NCBI RefSeq assembly: GCF_003114835.2
Contig: NZ_AP025028.1
Location: 1,454,001-1,518,000 of the forward strand
Direction of reading: 5' to 3'
DNA: 64,000 nt
Origin: Leptospira kobayashii
GTDB lineage: Bacteria; Spirochaetota; Leptospiria; Leptospirales; Leptospiraceae
Shown: positions 52,138 to 61,516 of the stretch, in pieces
Numbering within the stretch: the stretch's first letter is position 1
Layout: every line of letters starts with the position of its first letter
The notes under the pieces: generated by a model
What the model was told of the DNA's origin: nothing
What the model saw: the letters and a program-made list of their open reading frames with translations, nothing else
Databases searched by the model: none
Program-made: the position numbers and the translations under genes

Positions 52138-54339
52138 ATGAAATTTACAAGAAAAACCGGCAAACATTGGTTTATTCTTATTGCAATTAACCTTTGTTTG
52201 TTTGTATTTCTATTGACCCCTGTTTCTTTTGAGGAATTCAAAACAAATTCTTCCTTGAGGATTTTATCCCTTGAAAAGGCGAGTATCGGAAACAAAACCA
52301 ATGTTTCCGGGGCATTTCGTGATTGGGTTAGTTTGGATCAATACCCGAAACATGTGTTGCAAACCGTAATCTTTGCGGAAGACAAAAGATTTTACAACCA
52401 TCCCGGATTCGATCCGATCGCAATGCTGAGAGCTTTGTATTCACTGGTAAATTGGAATGAAAAAACCAACGGTGGATCTACGATCACACAACAATTGGTA
52501 AGAATCCAAAACCCGAAAATAAGATCCCTTCCGGGATATGTTCGTAAACCTTTGGAGATACTGACTTCCGTTCGTTATACGATATGGCTTTCCAAAAAGG
52601 AAATACTGGAAGCATATCTCAATTCGATTTCTATTCGCTCCAATTATGAAGGATTTTCTTCCGTCAGTCGGAAGTATTTTCGAAAACATGTTCGGTTTTT
52701 ATCTGTGGAAGAAGGAGTGGCTATTGCGGTTCTCATTCGTTCCAATTCGCCTTCTTTAAATGATTTCAAAAGAAGGGTGGTTCTTCTTATGAATTTAATT
52801 TCACCGGAAGAAAAGCCCGATCTTGAATATCTTGTCTCCAGTTTGGAAATCGGCAAACAAACAGAAGTATTGTCCGATGTTTTGAAATCGGAAAACCAAC
52901 ATTTTAAATTTTGGATTCAATCGGAGCTTCCCGGTCTGACCGGTTCTCTGGAAACCCATTTTTCAAACGAAACAAACCATAAGATCCATCAGATCGTCTT
53001 ATCTGAGTTAGAAGGTTTAAGAAAATACAATGTGAGCAATGCATCCGTCATTGCTTTTGAAATTCCTGAAAATAAGAAGGATGAGATACGTTTGGTGGGA
53101 ATGATCGGTTCTAAAAATTTCTTTGAAGACGGTTTCGGCCAGGTGAACGGAGCTTTGGCTTATAGAGATGCCGGAAGTACTTTGAAACCTATGTTATACG
53201 CTTTAGGAGTCGAAAGAAATTTGGTTCAAATCAATTCCATTATGCATGATGAGAACAAAACATTTCCTTTGGAGGACGGTTCGGGCAGTTATATTCCCCG
53301 AAATGCGGACTTACAATTCTGGGGAGAAATGACTGTTGCGGAAGCATTGGCAAATTCCAGAAACATACCTGCGGTTGAGACGGCTCGGAAAATAGGAGTA
53401 GGTGAATTCCTTTCTTTCCTCAGAAAATCAGGAATGAATCATTTAAAGGAAGGATCGGATCGTTATGGTTTGGGATTATCTTTGGGAACGGGTGGAGCGA
53501 ATCTTTTTCAACTAGCGCGCGTTTATGCTTCTTTTCCGTTGGGAGGGATTCTTCCGAAAGTTTCCATCGGCAAAAACGGAAACTCCGAAATTTATTTCGG
53601 AAGTTCCAAAGTCTTATTTTCCAAAGAAACAGCGGAAGAAATCACTCATATCTTAAATGATTCTTCCTTAAGATCCAGAGCCTTTGGAAACAGAAACTTT
53701 ATGGACTTTCCTTATCCTGTTTCGATCAAAACGGGAACCTCCAAAGATTTTCGTAATTCCTGGACCATCGGATTCACGAAAAAATACATAATCGGTGCAT
53801 GGGTTGGAAATTTTTCAGGAGAAAAAACGATGGAAGTATCCGGTTCTTTCGGCGCGGGAAGGATATTTCATAGTGTTATGCGTTATATGATGGAAAGGGA
53901 AACGGATCGTTCTTATTTGCCCGTTTCCGTTTTGCCAAAAAGAATTTGCAGAAAGACGGGAATGCTTGCTCTCGAGACATGTCCTTTCGTTACACTTCAT
54001 ATGAGAGAGCTCAGATCTCCGAAGGAATATTGTTCGAGGCATAAGGAAAAAGAAAATCTTTCCGAAACAAAAGAGAGTATAACGATCAGTTTTCCTGCAA
54101 ACGGACAAGTATTTCTTTATCATCCCGGAGTTTCAAAAAACAGTCAGGAGATTCCTGTTCGATTGAGAAACTATCGTTATAAAAAAGATAGAAACCCTTC
54201 TCTGGTCTTAAACGGATCATTCAGTATTCCGATTCCTATTTCCGGTAATGCGAGTATTCCCATAGAGAGAGGAGAACATAGTCTTGCACTCAAGGAAGAG
54301 GGAAAAGAAATTCAAAAAATAAGATTTATCGTAAAATGA
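52138..54339 (+). CDS. pbpC: Penicillin-binding protein 1C
   Basis: PbpC is a bifunctional peptidoglycan glycosyltransferase/transpeptidase. The 733-residue protein has a membrane anchor (WFILIAINLCLFVFLLTPV). The GT51 domain shows FAEDKRFYNHPGFDPIAMLRAL with the catalytic Glu, and GGSTITQQLVR. The transpeptidase motifs are SxxK in GSTLKPMLYALG, SRN in ANSRNIPAVE and KTGTS in SIKTGTSKDFRNSWTIGF. The C-terminal domain of about 120 residues, with CRKTGMLALETCPF, matches the PBP1C-specific tail. It lies between the macroglobulin and a sulfatase-fold gene (ATGA overlap). Confidence 0.95.
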   Translation: MKFTRKTGKHWFILIAINLCLFVFLLTPVSFEEFKTNSSLRILSLEKASIGNKTNVSGAFRDWVSLDQYPKHVLQTVIFAEDKRFYNHPGFDPIAMLRALYSLVNWNEKTNGGSTITQQLVRIQNPKIRSLPGYVRKPLEILTSVRYTIWLSKKEILEAYLNSISIRSNYEGFSSVSRKYFRKHVRFLSVEEGVAIAVLIRSNSPSLNDFKRRVVLLMNLISPEEKPDLEYLVSSLEIGKQTEVLSDVLKSENQHFKFWIQSELPGLTGSLETHFSNETNHKIHQIVLSELEGLRKYNVSNASVIAFEIPENKKDEIRLVGMIGSKNFFEDGFGQVNGALAYRDAGSTLKPMLYALGVERNLVQINSIMHDENKTFPLEDGSGSYIPRNADLQFWGEMTVAEALANSRNIPAVETARKIGVGEFLSFLRKSGMNHLKEGSDRYGLGLSLGTGGANLFQLARVYASFPLGGILPKVSIGKNGNSEIYFGSSKVLFSKETAEEITHILNDSSLRSRAFGNRNFMDFPYPVSIKTGTSKDFRNSWTIGFTKKYIIGAWVGNFSGEKTMEVSGSFGAGRIFHSVMRYMMERETDRSYLPVSVLPKRICRKTGMLALETCPFVTLHMRELRSPKEYCSRHKEKENLSETKESITISFPANGQVFLYHPGVSKNSQEIPVRLRNYRYKKDRNPSLVLNGSFSIPIPISGNASIPIERGEHSLALKEEGKEIQKIRFIVK

Positions 54340-55949
54340 AATTCCTTTCTTCCTATTTGTATTTAGTTCCTTATTTTTTGCTCCTGATATTATTTCCGAT
54401 TCCTCTATGGAACGGTTTTGCGTTGTGGTGGAACCACCAAACAATATTTAAATTCACCGTATTTGCAATCTGCATTCTGATACGAATCGGATCTGAATAT
54501 GGAAACAAATATAAACCGATTCGAATTCTGATTCAAAACATTTCTTTTCTATTTTTACTTTTATTCCTTTTGTATGAAAGGAAATTTCAAGTTTCCGTTT
54601 CGTTTTCCCTATTTTCTTATTTTATCATCCATATTTCCTATTTGTGGAATGATTTTGTATTTCAGATCAAAGAACTTCCTTTCGGGATCCATTTGATATT
54701 TTTCAGTTATTTTTTATTCAGTAGTTTTCCTTTTTTTAAAAGGAAAAACCTGAGTTTCCTCTTTTTGGGAATACTCATTCTTCTTTTGGTCTTCACCTCA
54801 TTGCAAAACCCGGAAAGAAAGGTTTCCAATCGGACTGTTTTCGATTCCAAACCAAACATCGATTTTACGATACCGAAGTTATCTAAGGATACGGATATCG
54901 TTGTTTTTTTTCTGGAAGGAGTCGGCAAAAAAGATCTGAATTTGAACCGATCGCAAAATTTTTCCAAAAAAAATCCTGTTTGGGAAGTGGATCATTTTTA
55001 TATTTCCGTTCCTCATAGCAGCAAAAGCATATTTACGGCACTGACAGGGGTAACCCAAATCAGGGAAACCAGGCCGAATCTGAATCCGCTCCATTTAAGT
55101 GCGAGTCTTCCTAAAATACTCGAGAGAAACGGTTATGAAACGATCTTTCTTTTTTCCCAACCTTCCGTATTTGAAAATATAGATGAAATGGCAAAGAGGC
55201 TGTTTCAAATTCATTATGATAAGGAGAAGTTAAAATCCAAATTGAATTCCCGTTACAGTGAGTTCAGTTGGGGACTGGACGACAGGTCTTTATTGGATTT
55301 TGTAAAAAAATATTTGCCGGATTTTGAAAGGCCGATGTTTCTCTGGGTCGGTTTTTCCAATACCCATAGCCCGTATTTTGTTTCCGATTCCAATCCGTTT
55401 CCCGCGGAAAATTCTTCCGACCCTCATTCCCGATTTTTATCCGCATTGCAATTTAATTTGAGTTTGGTGGATGAAATGATAAATGAGATAACGAAAAAAA
55501 GAGGAAGAGATACTTTATTCATCCTTACCTCCGATCATGGGGAATCTTTCGGAGAAAGGGGATTCTTCGGGCATAATTATTCCGTTTATAATTCCGAAAC
55601 CTTGGTTCCATTTATGATTCGTTATACGAAATCGAATGAAAGGAAACATTTTCCCGTAGGATCTCTCTCCGATTTTAAAACGAGTTTGCTCGCGCTCTTT
55701 GATTTTCCGGATGTCGGGATCCGGGAAGAAAAAAACTTTTTTAATAAAGAATATAAGATCGAACATAAATTCAAGTCCTGGAATTCCGATTCTTACATGG
55801 GTTATCTGGAAGGAGAAAAGAAATGGATCTATCATTCCCAATCGGACAGATTGTTTCTTACGAATTGGGACGAGACGGTTGAAACGGAACTAATGAATAG
55901 AAAGGACAAATCGGATTTTTTCAAACGATTCCATAAAGAAGATCCTTAG
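54336..55949 (+). CDS. Sulfatase-fold membrane phosphotransferase/hydrolase
   Basis: The 537-residue protein has about five N-terminal membrane helices, then an alkaline-phosphatase/sulfatase-fold domain as in phosphoethanolamine or glycerol-phosphate transferases. The nucleophile region reads SVPHSSKSIFTALTGV, with Ser rather than Thr at the usual nucleophile. FILTSDHGESFGERGFFGHN supplies metal residues, and FLWVGFSNTHSPY a further His. Its start overlaps pbpC by four bases, making it the third gene of the macroglobulin-PbpC operon. That neighbourhood suggests modification of a cell-envelope polymer. The substrate is unknown. Confidence 0.78.
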   Translation: MKFLSSYLYLVPYFLLLILFPIPLWNGFALWWNHQTIFKFTVFAICILIRIGSEYGNKYKPIRILIQNISFLFLLLFLLYERKFQVSVSFSLFSYFIIHISYLWNDFVFQIKELPFGIHLIFFSYFLFSSFPFFKRKNLSFLFLGILILLLVFTSLQNPERKVSNRTVFDSKPNIDFTIPKLSKDTDIVVFFLEGVGKKDLNLNRSQNFSKKNPVWEVDHFYISVPHSSKSIFTALTGVTQIRETRPNLNPLHLSASLPKILERNGYETIFLFSQPSVFENIDEMAKRLFQIHYDKEKLKSKLNSRYSEFSWGLDDRSLLDFVKKYLPDFERPMFLWVGFSNTHSPYFVSDSNPFPAENSSDPHSRFLSALQFNLSLVDEMINEITKKRGRDTLFILTSDHGESFGERGFFGHNYSVYNSETLVPFMIRYTKSNERKHFPVGSLSDFKTSLLALFDFPDVGIREEKNFFNKEYKIEHKFKSWNSDSYMGYLEGEKKWIYHSQSDRLFLTNWDETVETELMNRKDKSDFFKRFHKEDP

Positions 55950-56089
55950 ACCCGGGTATGAGACATTCGGATAGGATCTGTCTTTAGGAATACGATTCCC
56001 AACAGTATTTTGAAAAAAGAATGAAAAGGGCAAATGATCCTAAATGGTAATTTTGAGTTACTCCGTTTGGTTTTCTCCTAAAAAACATC

Positions 56090-56118
56090 TAGACAGGAAC
56101 TAAGTCTAAATTTAGAAT
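56090..56118 (+). promoter_or_regulatory. Likely promoter of ahpC
   Basis: TAGACA at 56090-56095 and TAGAAT at 56113-56118 are separated by exactly 17 bases. The -10 box is nearly consensus and is overlapped by the PerR-type palindrome at 56112-56126, a classic repressor arrangement. The transcript would begin close to the AAGGAG ribosome site. Confidence 0.5.
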
Positions 56119-56126
56119 AATTCTAA
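56112..56126 (+). promoter_or_regulatory. PerR-type operator TTAGAAT-A-ATTCTAA
   Basis: This is a perfect 7-1-7 inverted repeat with the length and shape of the PerR box (TTATAAT-N-ATTATAA), sitting 15 bases before the ahpC start. An overlapping palindrome TCTAAATTTAGA at 56105-56116 adds a third half-site. Peroxide-sensing PerR repression of peroxidase genes is established in Leptospira and Bacillus; binding here is inferred. Confidence 0.65.
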
Positions 56127-56140
56127 GGAGTGAATCAATC

Positions 56141-56734
56141 ATGCCACAAGTAACCTCTCACGCGCCTGATTTTAAGGCAACTGCCGTCGTCGGCCAAACT
56201 TTTAAAGAAATCAAATTATCCGATTACAAAGGAAAATGGGTCGTCCTTTTCTTTTACCCATTGGATTTCACTTTTGTATGTCCTACGGAAATCATCGAAT
56301 ACGATGCCAAACTCGAAGATTTCAGAAAAATCGGTGCAGAAGTTTTGGGAGTTTCCATCGACAGCGAGTTCTCTCACTTAGCTTGGAAAAATACCCCTAA
56401 AAAAGAAGGCGGGATCGGGGACGTAAAATACCCTTTGATTGCAGACAAAACAAAAGAAATCTCTAAGAATTTCGGAGTTTTGATTGAATCAGGTCCGGAT
56501 GCAGGTGTTGCTCTACGGGGAACATTTATCATCGATCCGAGCGGAATCATTCGCCAAGCGACTGTGAACGATTTGCCTGTCGGTAGAAATATAGACGAAG
56601 CGCTTCGCCTCATCAAAGCATTCCAATTTGTGGAAAAACACGGTGAAGTTTGCCCTGCAAACTGGGACGAAGGCAAAAAAACAATGAAAGCGGATCCAAA
56701 AGGTTCCAAAGACTATTTTGCCGCTGTAAATTAA
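56141..56734 (+). CDS. ahpC: Peroxiredoxin (AhpC-type 2-Cys)
   Basis: The enzyme reduces hydrogen peroxide and organic peroxides through thiol chemistry. The 197-residue sequence has the peroxidatic Cys47 in DFTFVCPTE, the resolving Cys172 in HGEVCPANW, the [13 protein letters not shown] strand and [18 protein letters not shown], all typical 2-Cys features. The C-terminal YF-like tail is DYFAAVN. An excellent AAGGAG site (56125-56130) precedes the ATG. No ahpF or thioredoxin gene adjoins, so electrons presumably come from thioredoxin elsewhere. The upstream operator suggests peroxide induction. Confidence 0.96.
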   Translation: MPQVTSHAPDFKATAVVGQTFKEIKLSDYKGKWVVLFFYPLDFTFVCPTEIIEYDAKLEDFRKIGAEVLGVSIDSEFSHLAWKNTPKKEGGIGDVKYPLIADKTKEISKNFGVLIESGPDAGVALRGTFIIDPSGIIRQATVNDLPVGRNIDEALRLIKAFQFVEKHGEVCPANWDEGKKTMKADPKGSKDYFAAVN

Positions 56735-56746
56735 AATTTCCTTCTA

Positions 56747-56795
56747 CTCCAAATCAGACCTTATTCCAGTCTGGTTTGGAGAGACTATTTAGTCT
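56747..56795 (+). promoter_or_regulatory. Hairpin and GACT-type inverted repeat between ahpC and sufB
   Basis: CTCCAAATCAGAC (56747-56759) pairs with GTCTGGTTTGGAG (56769-56781) with one mismatch over a nine-base loop; no T-run follows, so termination is uncertain. Directly after it AGACT-ATTT-AGTCT (56782-56795) is a perfect repeat resembling the GACT...AGTC core of IscR/Rrf2-type sites, though the spacer is four rather than five bases. Confidence 0.4.
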
Positions 56796-56809
56796 AATAG
56801 TTAGGCAAT

Positions 56810-58225
56810 ATGAACACTACGATTGAAATTCCGAAAGTAAATCCAGATTTTTATCCGGCCGACGGATTCCCCAAGGGACTCTCTCGGAAAGTAGTAGAGT
56901 CGATCTCTCATATTAAAAACGAGCCTTCCTGGCTAACAGAGTTTAGGTTAAAGGCATTCTCCATCTATGAAGAAAAGCCTATGCCGGATTGGGGCTTTAT
57001 TCCTCAGTTCCATATCAATATTGATGATTATGTTCATTATGTAGGGACCAACCAGAAAAAGAAAAAATCCTGGGACGAAGTGGATCCTGAAATTTTACGC
57101 AGTTTTGAAAAACTGGGCATCCCTGAGCACGAAAGAAAGTACCTGGCCGGTATGGAAACGATGAACGATTCCGAAACCATCTATGCCAACGTGAAAAAGG
57201 AGCTGACCGATCTAGGTATCATTTTTTGCGACATTGATACAGCCATCAAGGAATATCCGGAACTGGTTCGTCAGTATTTGGGAACCGTGGTAACGATCGG
57301 AGACAATAAATTTTCCGCCCTCAACTCATGTGTGTTTAGCGGTGGATCTTTTGCATACATTCCCAAAGGCATAAAAACACCGATGCCTCTTCAGGCTTAT
57401 TTCAAAGTCACTGCCGCAAGTTCCGGCCAATACGAAAGAACACTTCTGATCGCAGACGAAGATTCCCATTTGGAATACAGCGAAGGTTGTACTTCCGTCC
57501 AAGACAAAGGAACCAATTTTCATACGGCAGTCGTCGAGCTTGTTGCCAAAAAGAATGCCAAGATATTTTATACTACCATCCAAAACTGGAAAAAGAACAT
57601 GTACAATTGGACCGTAAAACGCGGAATATGCGAAGAAGCGGCACATATCACTTGGACGGATTGCAATATCGGTGCGAACACAATCAAATACCCCGGCATC
57701 ATACTGAAAGGGGACCATTCCACAGGTGACGTACTTTCATTAGCGTTCGCGGGCGGCGGACAAGTGCAAGACACTGGGGCCCGAATCATTCACGTGGGAA
57801 AAAATACACGTTCCAATATTTTGGCAAAAGGAGTTGCCTTGGACGGAGGAATCAATTCCTATCGTGGACTTGTTAAATTCGAACCTTCCAGTAAAGGGTC
57901 TTATAGCCATATCAAATGCGACGGACTTATGATGGACAATCGTTCCCAGTCCCATGCTTATCCTTATAATGATGTTTCCGGAGAAGAGGGGACTTTGAAT
58001 TACGAAGCCACCGTTTCCAAAATAGATGAAGACCAATTGTTCTATCTACAATCCAGAGGACTCAGCGAAGACGATTCCAAATTGCTGATCATCAACGGAT
58101 TTTGCGAAGGCGTAACAAAACACTTGGATGTGGAATACTCTGTTGAAATGACAAAACTCATCCGAATGATTTTGGAAGACGGAAAAGTAATTTCCGAAGC
58201 CCCTGCACCGGCGGCAAAGGCTTAA
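56810..58225 (+). CDS. sufB: Fe-S cluster assembly scaffold SufB
   Basis: SufB builds Fe-S clusters with SufC and SufD. The 471-residue length is normal. Motifs include [60 protein letters not shown] (the cysteine in EGC implicated in assembly), [24 protein letters not shown] and [18 protein letters not shown], plus [16 protein letters not shown]. No sufC, sufD or sufS lies downstream here: rlmN follows after 22 bases. The rest of the system must be elsewhere. An ahpC neighbour fits shared oxidative-stress control. Confidence 0.96.
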   Translation: MNTTIEIPKVNPDFYPADGFPKGLSRKVVESISHIKNEPSWLTEFRLKAFSIYEEKPMPDWGFIPQFHINIDDYVHYVGTNQKKKKSWDEVDPEILRSFEKLGIPEHERKYLAGMETMNDSETIYANVKKELTDLGIIFCDIDTAIKEYPELVRQYLGTVVTIGDNKFSALNSCVFSGGSFAYIPKGIKTPMPLQAYFKVTAASSGQYERTLLIADEDSHLEYSEGCTSVQDKGTNFHTAVVELVAKKNAKIFYTTIQNWKKNMYNWTVKRGICEEAAHITWTDCNIGANTIKYPGIILKGDHSTGDVLSLAFAGGGQVQDTGARIIHVGKNTRSNILAKGVALDGGINSYRGLVKFEPSSKGSYSHIKCDGLMMDNRSQSHAYPYNDVSGEEGTLNYEATVSKIDEDQLFYLQSRGLSEDDSKLLIINGFCEGVTKHLDVEYSVEMTKLIRMILEDGKVISEAPAPAAKA

Positions 58226-58247
58226 TTTTTTTAAGCCTGAAATACAT

Positions 58248-59306
58248 ATGAAAGAAGAAAAGTTTATACTGAAAGGGAAACGTCTGGAAGAGATCCAGGA
58301 CTTTTGCAAGTCCATAGGGGTCGAAGCGTTTCGCGCCAAACAATTGTATACCGGCATTTATAAAAACCGTTATACATCCATTTCCCAATTCACGACTTTT
58401 TCCAAAGAACTCATCGCCAAAATATCGGAAAATGCGGAATACCCTGAAATCCAACTGGGACGCCAATTGATTTCGAAAGACGGAACCAGAAAATTTACAT
58501 TCGAAGTGGAACCAGGTAAGGAGATCGAAACCGTTTGGATTCCTACTGCGGATGAAGAACGCAAAACCATCTGTATTTCCTCTCAAGTAGGTTGTACTCT
58601 CAATTGTGCTTTCTGTGCAACAGGACTTCTCGAATACAAAGGGAATTTGCATGCTTGGCAAATCCTGGATCAAATCATCCAAGTCGAAAAGATCGTAGGC
58701 GACCGTGCAACTAACATCGTTTTTATGGGAATGGGTGAGCCCATGCACAATTATTTTTCGGTAATGAAAGCGGCACATATTCTTCATGATAAAGATGCTT
58801 TCGGGTTGGGCGCCAAACGGATTACCATCTCTACCGCAGGAGTAGTTACGGGGATCACCCGTTTTATCGAAAATAAAGAACCTTTTAATTTCGCCATTTC
58901 ACTCAATCATCCCAATCCCAACACCCGTCATACGATCATGGATGTGAATGTAAAACATCCTCTGGAGAAACTTCTGGCCGTGGCCCGCAGATTTACCCAG
59001 GAATTGGATCGAATGATTACATTTGAATATGTACTCATCCCTGATGTGAATATGGGTCGGGAAAATGCGGACAGACTCGTAAAGATTGCGAGATCCGTGA
59101 ACAAATGCAAAATCAATGTCATTCCATTAAATACCGATTTCACTCAGTGGAGAAGACCTACCGAGGATGAAGTGGGGGAATTTGTTTCTTATTTGAGAGC
59201 GAAGGCGGGTGTACCTATCTTGAATAGACAGAGTCCCGGTCGGGATATCAACGGCGCATGCGGTATGCTCGCCTTAAAAGGTACCAGAAAAGAAGTTGAA
59301 GTTTAA
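58248..59306 (+). CDS. rlmN: 23S rRNA/tRNA adenine C2-methyltransferase RlmN
   Basis: RlmN is a radical-SAM enzyme methylating C2 of A2503 in 23S rRNA and A37 in some tRNAs. The 352-residue protein has the cluster motif CxxxCxxC at Cys116, Cys120 and Cys123 ([14 protein letters not shown]). It also has [35 protein letters not shown] and the C-terminal NGACGMLA with the methyl-carrying Cys. Its requirement for Fe-S clusters gives a reason for being next to sufB. The ATG is 22 bases after the sufB stop. Confidence 0.96.
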   Translation: MKEEKFILKGKRLEEIQDFCKSIGVEAFRAKQLYTGIYKNRYTSISQFTTFSKELIAKISENAEYPEIQLGRQLISKDGTRKFTFEVEPGKEIETVWIPTADEERKTICISSQVGCTLNCAFCATGLLEYKGNLHAWQILDQIIQVEKIVGDRATNIVFMGMGEPMHNYFSVMKAAHILHDKDAFGLGAKRITISTAGVVTGITRFIENKEPFNFAISLNHPNPNTRHTIMDVNVKHPLEKLLAVARRFTQELDRMITFEYVLIPDVNMGRENADRLVKIARSVNKCKINVIPLNTDFTQWRRPTEDEVGEFVSYLRAKAGVPILNRQSPGRDINGACGMLALKGTRKEVEV

Positions 59307-59382
59307 TAATTTAATATTCTAATACAGTCTTTATTTTTCTGGAAATCTGTGAATTCTTAGTTACTGTTTTTTCAGGAATGCG

Positions 59383-59396
59383 GTAATCATGATTAC
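59383..59396. promoter_or_regulatory. Perfect 14-base palindrome upstream of LtaS-like gene
   Basis: GTAATCATGATTAC lies 90 bases before ATG 59486 in the 179-base gap after rlmN. No stem-loop tail follows. It may bind a dimeric regulator; the protein is unknown. A TTGAC-CGCATA-GTCAA repeat lies further down near 59434. Confidence 0.3.
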
Positions 59397-59485
59397 GATC
59401 GAAAAGGCTTGTGCGGGTCGTGTTCTTTCTATGTTGACCGCATAGTCAATCATTCTAATTTGGTATTGTTGAGGAGAGCCGAATC

Positions 59486-61516
59486 ATGAAGAAGAGGTTG
59501 GCTGCGATTTTGCCCAAGGATTTTGTTTGGAAGTTCCCTTCCCAATTCAAACTTATCTTTGTTTATGTTCTGTTCTTTTTTGCCATTTTAACACTCTACC
59601 GATTTACCTTTCTCGGGGTTTATTTTTACCGTCTGGAAGATATAAAAACATCGGAGATGTTACGCGCTTTGCTTTTGGGAGTGCGATTCGACCTGGCTAC
59701 GATCTCTATGGTTCTCGGCCTATTTGCGGTTTTATCCGCCGTTCCTTACTTAAACAGATATTCCTATTACCGTTTTTTTTGGGGTTATACACCCATTATA
59801 CTCAGCCTTTGGATGATTTCTCATTTGGTTGCTGATATTATTTATTATGAGAATGCAAACAAACATATCGGTTATGAAGGATTTGTTTTTCTCGGCAAAG
59901 ATTTGGGAGTTTTACTTAAATCCGCATTTGAACAAAATCCATTTCTCTCGATCGGAACTTTATTCTTTTTGGCGGTTTTTCTTCCTGTCTCCACATGGAT
60001 CTTTAAAAAATTCAATCCTTACAAATACGTCGAACTTTCCTGGAAGCAGGAACTCATTCAATTAGTTCTGATACTTGCGGTGGTGATCATAGGGATCAGG
60101 GGAGGACTTCAGACTTCTCCCATACGCGCGACCAATGCGATTGTCTCCGGAAATACATTTGCGAATAACCTGGCGCTCAACGGTGTTTTCACATCCGTGA
60201 TGGATATGAAAAGTCAATCCATTCCCGGTTTCCTTCGAATGGATTCGAAAGAATACATTGAAGTTGTAAGAAAAGAAATCTCTTACGAAGGAGCGGAATT
60301 CATCAGCAACCGTTATCCTCTTCTTCGTGTGCAAAAAGAAACTAACAAAGGAACTCCTCCCAATATAGTATTGATCTTATTGGAAAATTGGACGGGAAAA
60401 TTCATCCGACCGATTTCTGACGGTTTGGTGGACGGAAAGGAAGTAGCACCTAATTTTAATCAGTTGATCAAGAAAGGAAAATTCTTCAATCATTTCATGG
60501 CTTCCGGTGGAAGGACCACAAACGGAATGATGTCTATCCTTACGGGAGTTCCCGACAGGCCGGGACTCACTGTGGTTCGAACGCATCAGGTGCTCGGAAA
60601 CTTCTCCGGTCTCGGCAGTATTTTCGGAAAGATGGGATACGATACTTTTTTTGTCACCGGTGGTGATTTGAATTTTGATAATAAGAATACTTTGATGCCT
60701 CATTGGGGTTTTAAAGATGTCAATGGTGAAAAGGAAATCGTTAAACTGAATCGATTCAAATTAGGAAGTTGGGGATATGATGACGAAGATGTTTTAACCG
60801 TACTTCATGAAAAGATCTCTTCTTCCAAAAAACCTTTTCTGGGTGTCGCGTTGACTTTGACTACGCATTACCCTTATAGAACTCCCCATGAATCTTTTAA
60901 TATTTTCAGCTCGGAAACAAGAGACTCAGATTTTTTAAATGTATATCATTATGCGGACTATGCAGTGGATCGGTTTATGAAAAAAGCGGAAGCTTCTCCG
61001 TATTTTTCAAATACCATTTTCGTGTTCGTTGCGGATCATACGCATCATAGATATCTGGATTATTATGATGATAGAAGAGTTCCGTTTTTGATTTATGCAC
61101 CAGGTAGAGTGAAACCGGGTATAGAAGAGTCCATAGGATCGCAACTGGATGTAATCCCGACTATTCTTGGTTTGGTGGGAAAGGAAACATACTTCTCGGC
61201 CATGGGTAGGAACCTGCTAGCGAAAGAACGTTCCAAATCGGCATATTACGCTTACGGAAATCTATTCGGTTGGATACAAGACAATGTTTTTTATGCGCGA
61301 TTTTTCGACGGGAAAGAGGACTTTGCATATGACACTGATCCTCCTCGTGAGAAAAAAGACATTTGTAAAATCAACCACGGGCCTTGCGATGATTTGGGAA
61401 TCAAAGCAAGGGCATTTTTAAATTTGAGTTATGATCTTTTAAATCAAAATTTAATTTTTCCCACTGATAAAGAACTGGATAAAGTCATTCATAAGGAAAT
61501 GTCCGCTGTAGAATAG
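59486..61516 (+). CDS. LtaS-type sulfatase-fold membrane transferase
   Basis: The 676-residue protein has five N-terminal membrane helices (IFVYVLFFFAILTLYRF and following) and an extracytoplasmic sulfatase-fold domain of the lipoteichoic-acid-synthase type. It has VLILLENWTGKF (metal Glu), the nucleophile segment GGRTTNGMMSILTGVPDRPG with Thr, and FVFVADHTHHRYLDYY (metal Asp/His). In Gram-negative bacteria such proteins transfer phosphoglycerol or phosphoethanolamine to envelope glycans or lipids. AGGAG at 59471-59475 precedes the ATG. The gene converges on another sulfatase-fold gene with a 28-base overlap. Confidence 0.85.
   Translation: MKKRLAAILPKDFVWKFPSQFKLIFVYVLFFFAILTLYRFTFLGVYFYRLEDIKTSEMLRALLLGVRFDLATISMVLGLFAVLSAVPYLNRYSYYRFFWGYTPIILSLWMISHLVADIIYYENANKHIGYEGFVFLGKDLGVLLKSAFEQNPFLSIGTLFFLAVFLPVSTWIFKKFNPYKYVELSWKQELIQLVLILAVVIIGIRGGLQTSPIRATNAIVSGNTFANNLALNGVFTSVMDMKSQSIPGFLRMDSKEYIEVVRKEISYEGAEFISNRYPLLRVQKETNKGTPPNIVLILLENWTGKFIRPISDGLVDGKEVAPNFNQLIKKGKFFNHFMASGGRTTNGMMSILTGVPDRPGLTVVRTHQVLGNFSGLGSIFGKMGYDTFFVTGGDLNFDNKNTLMPHWGFKDVNGEKEIVKLNRFKLGSWGYDDEDVLTVLHEKISSSKKPFLGVALTLTTHYPYRTPHESFNIFSSETRDSDFLNVYHYADYAVDRFMKKAEASPYFSNTIFVFVADHTHHRYLDYYDDRRVPFLIYAPGRVKPGIEESIGSQLDVIPTILGLVGKETYFSAMGRNLLAKERSKSAYYAYGNLFGWIQDNVFYARFFDGKEDFAYDTDPPREKKDICKINHGPCDDLGIKARAFLNLSYDLLNQNLIFPTDKELDKVIHKEMSAVE

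Noticed and set aside
58158..58787. Minus-strand frame of 209 codons over sufB/rlmN
   Set aside because: Antisense to two firmly identified genes and unlike any family.
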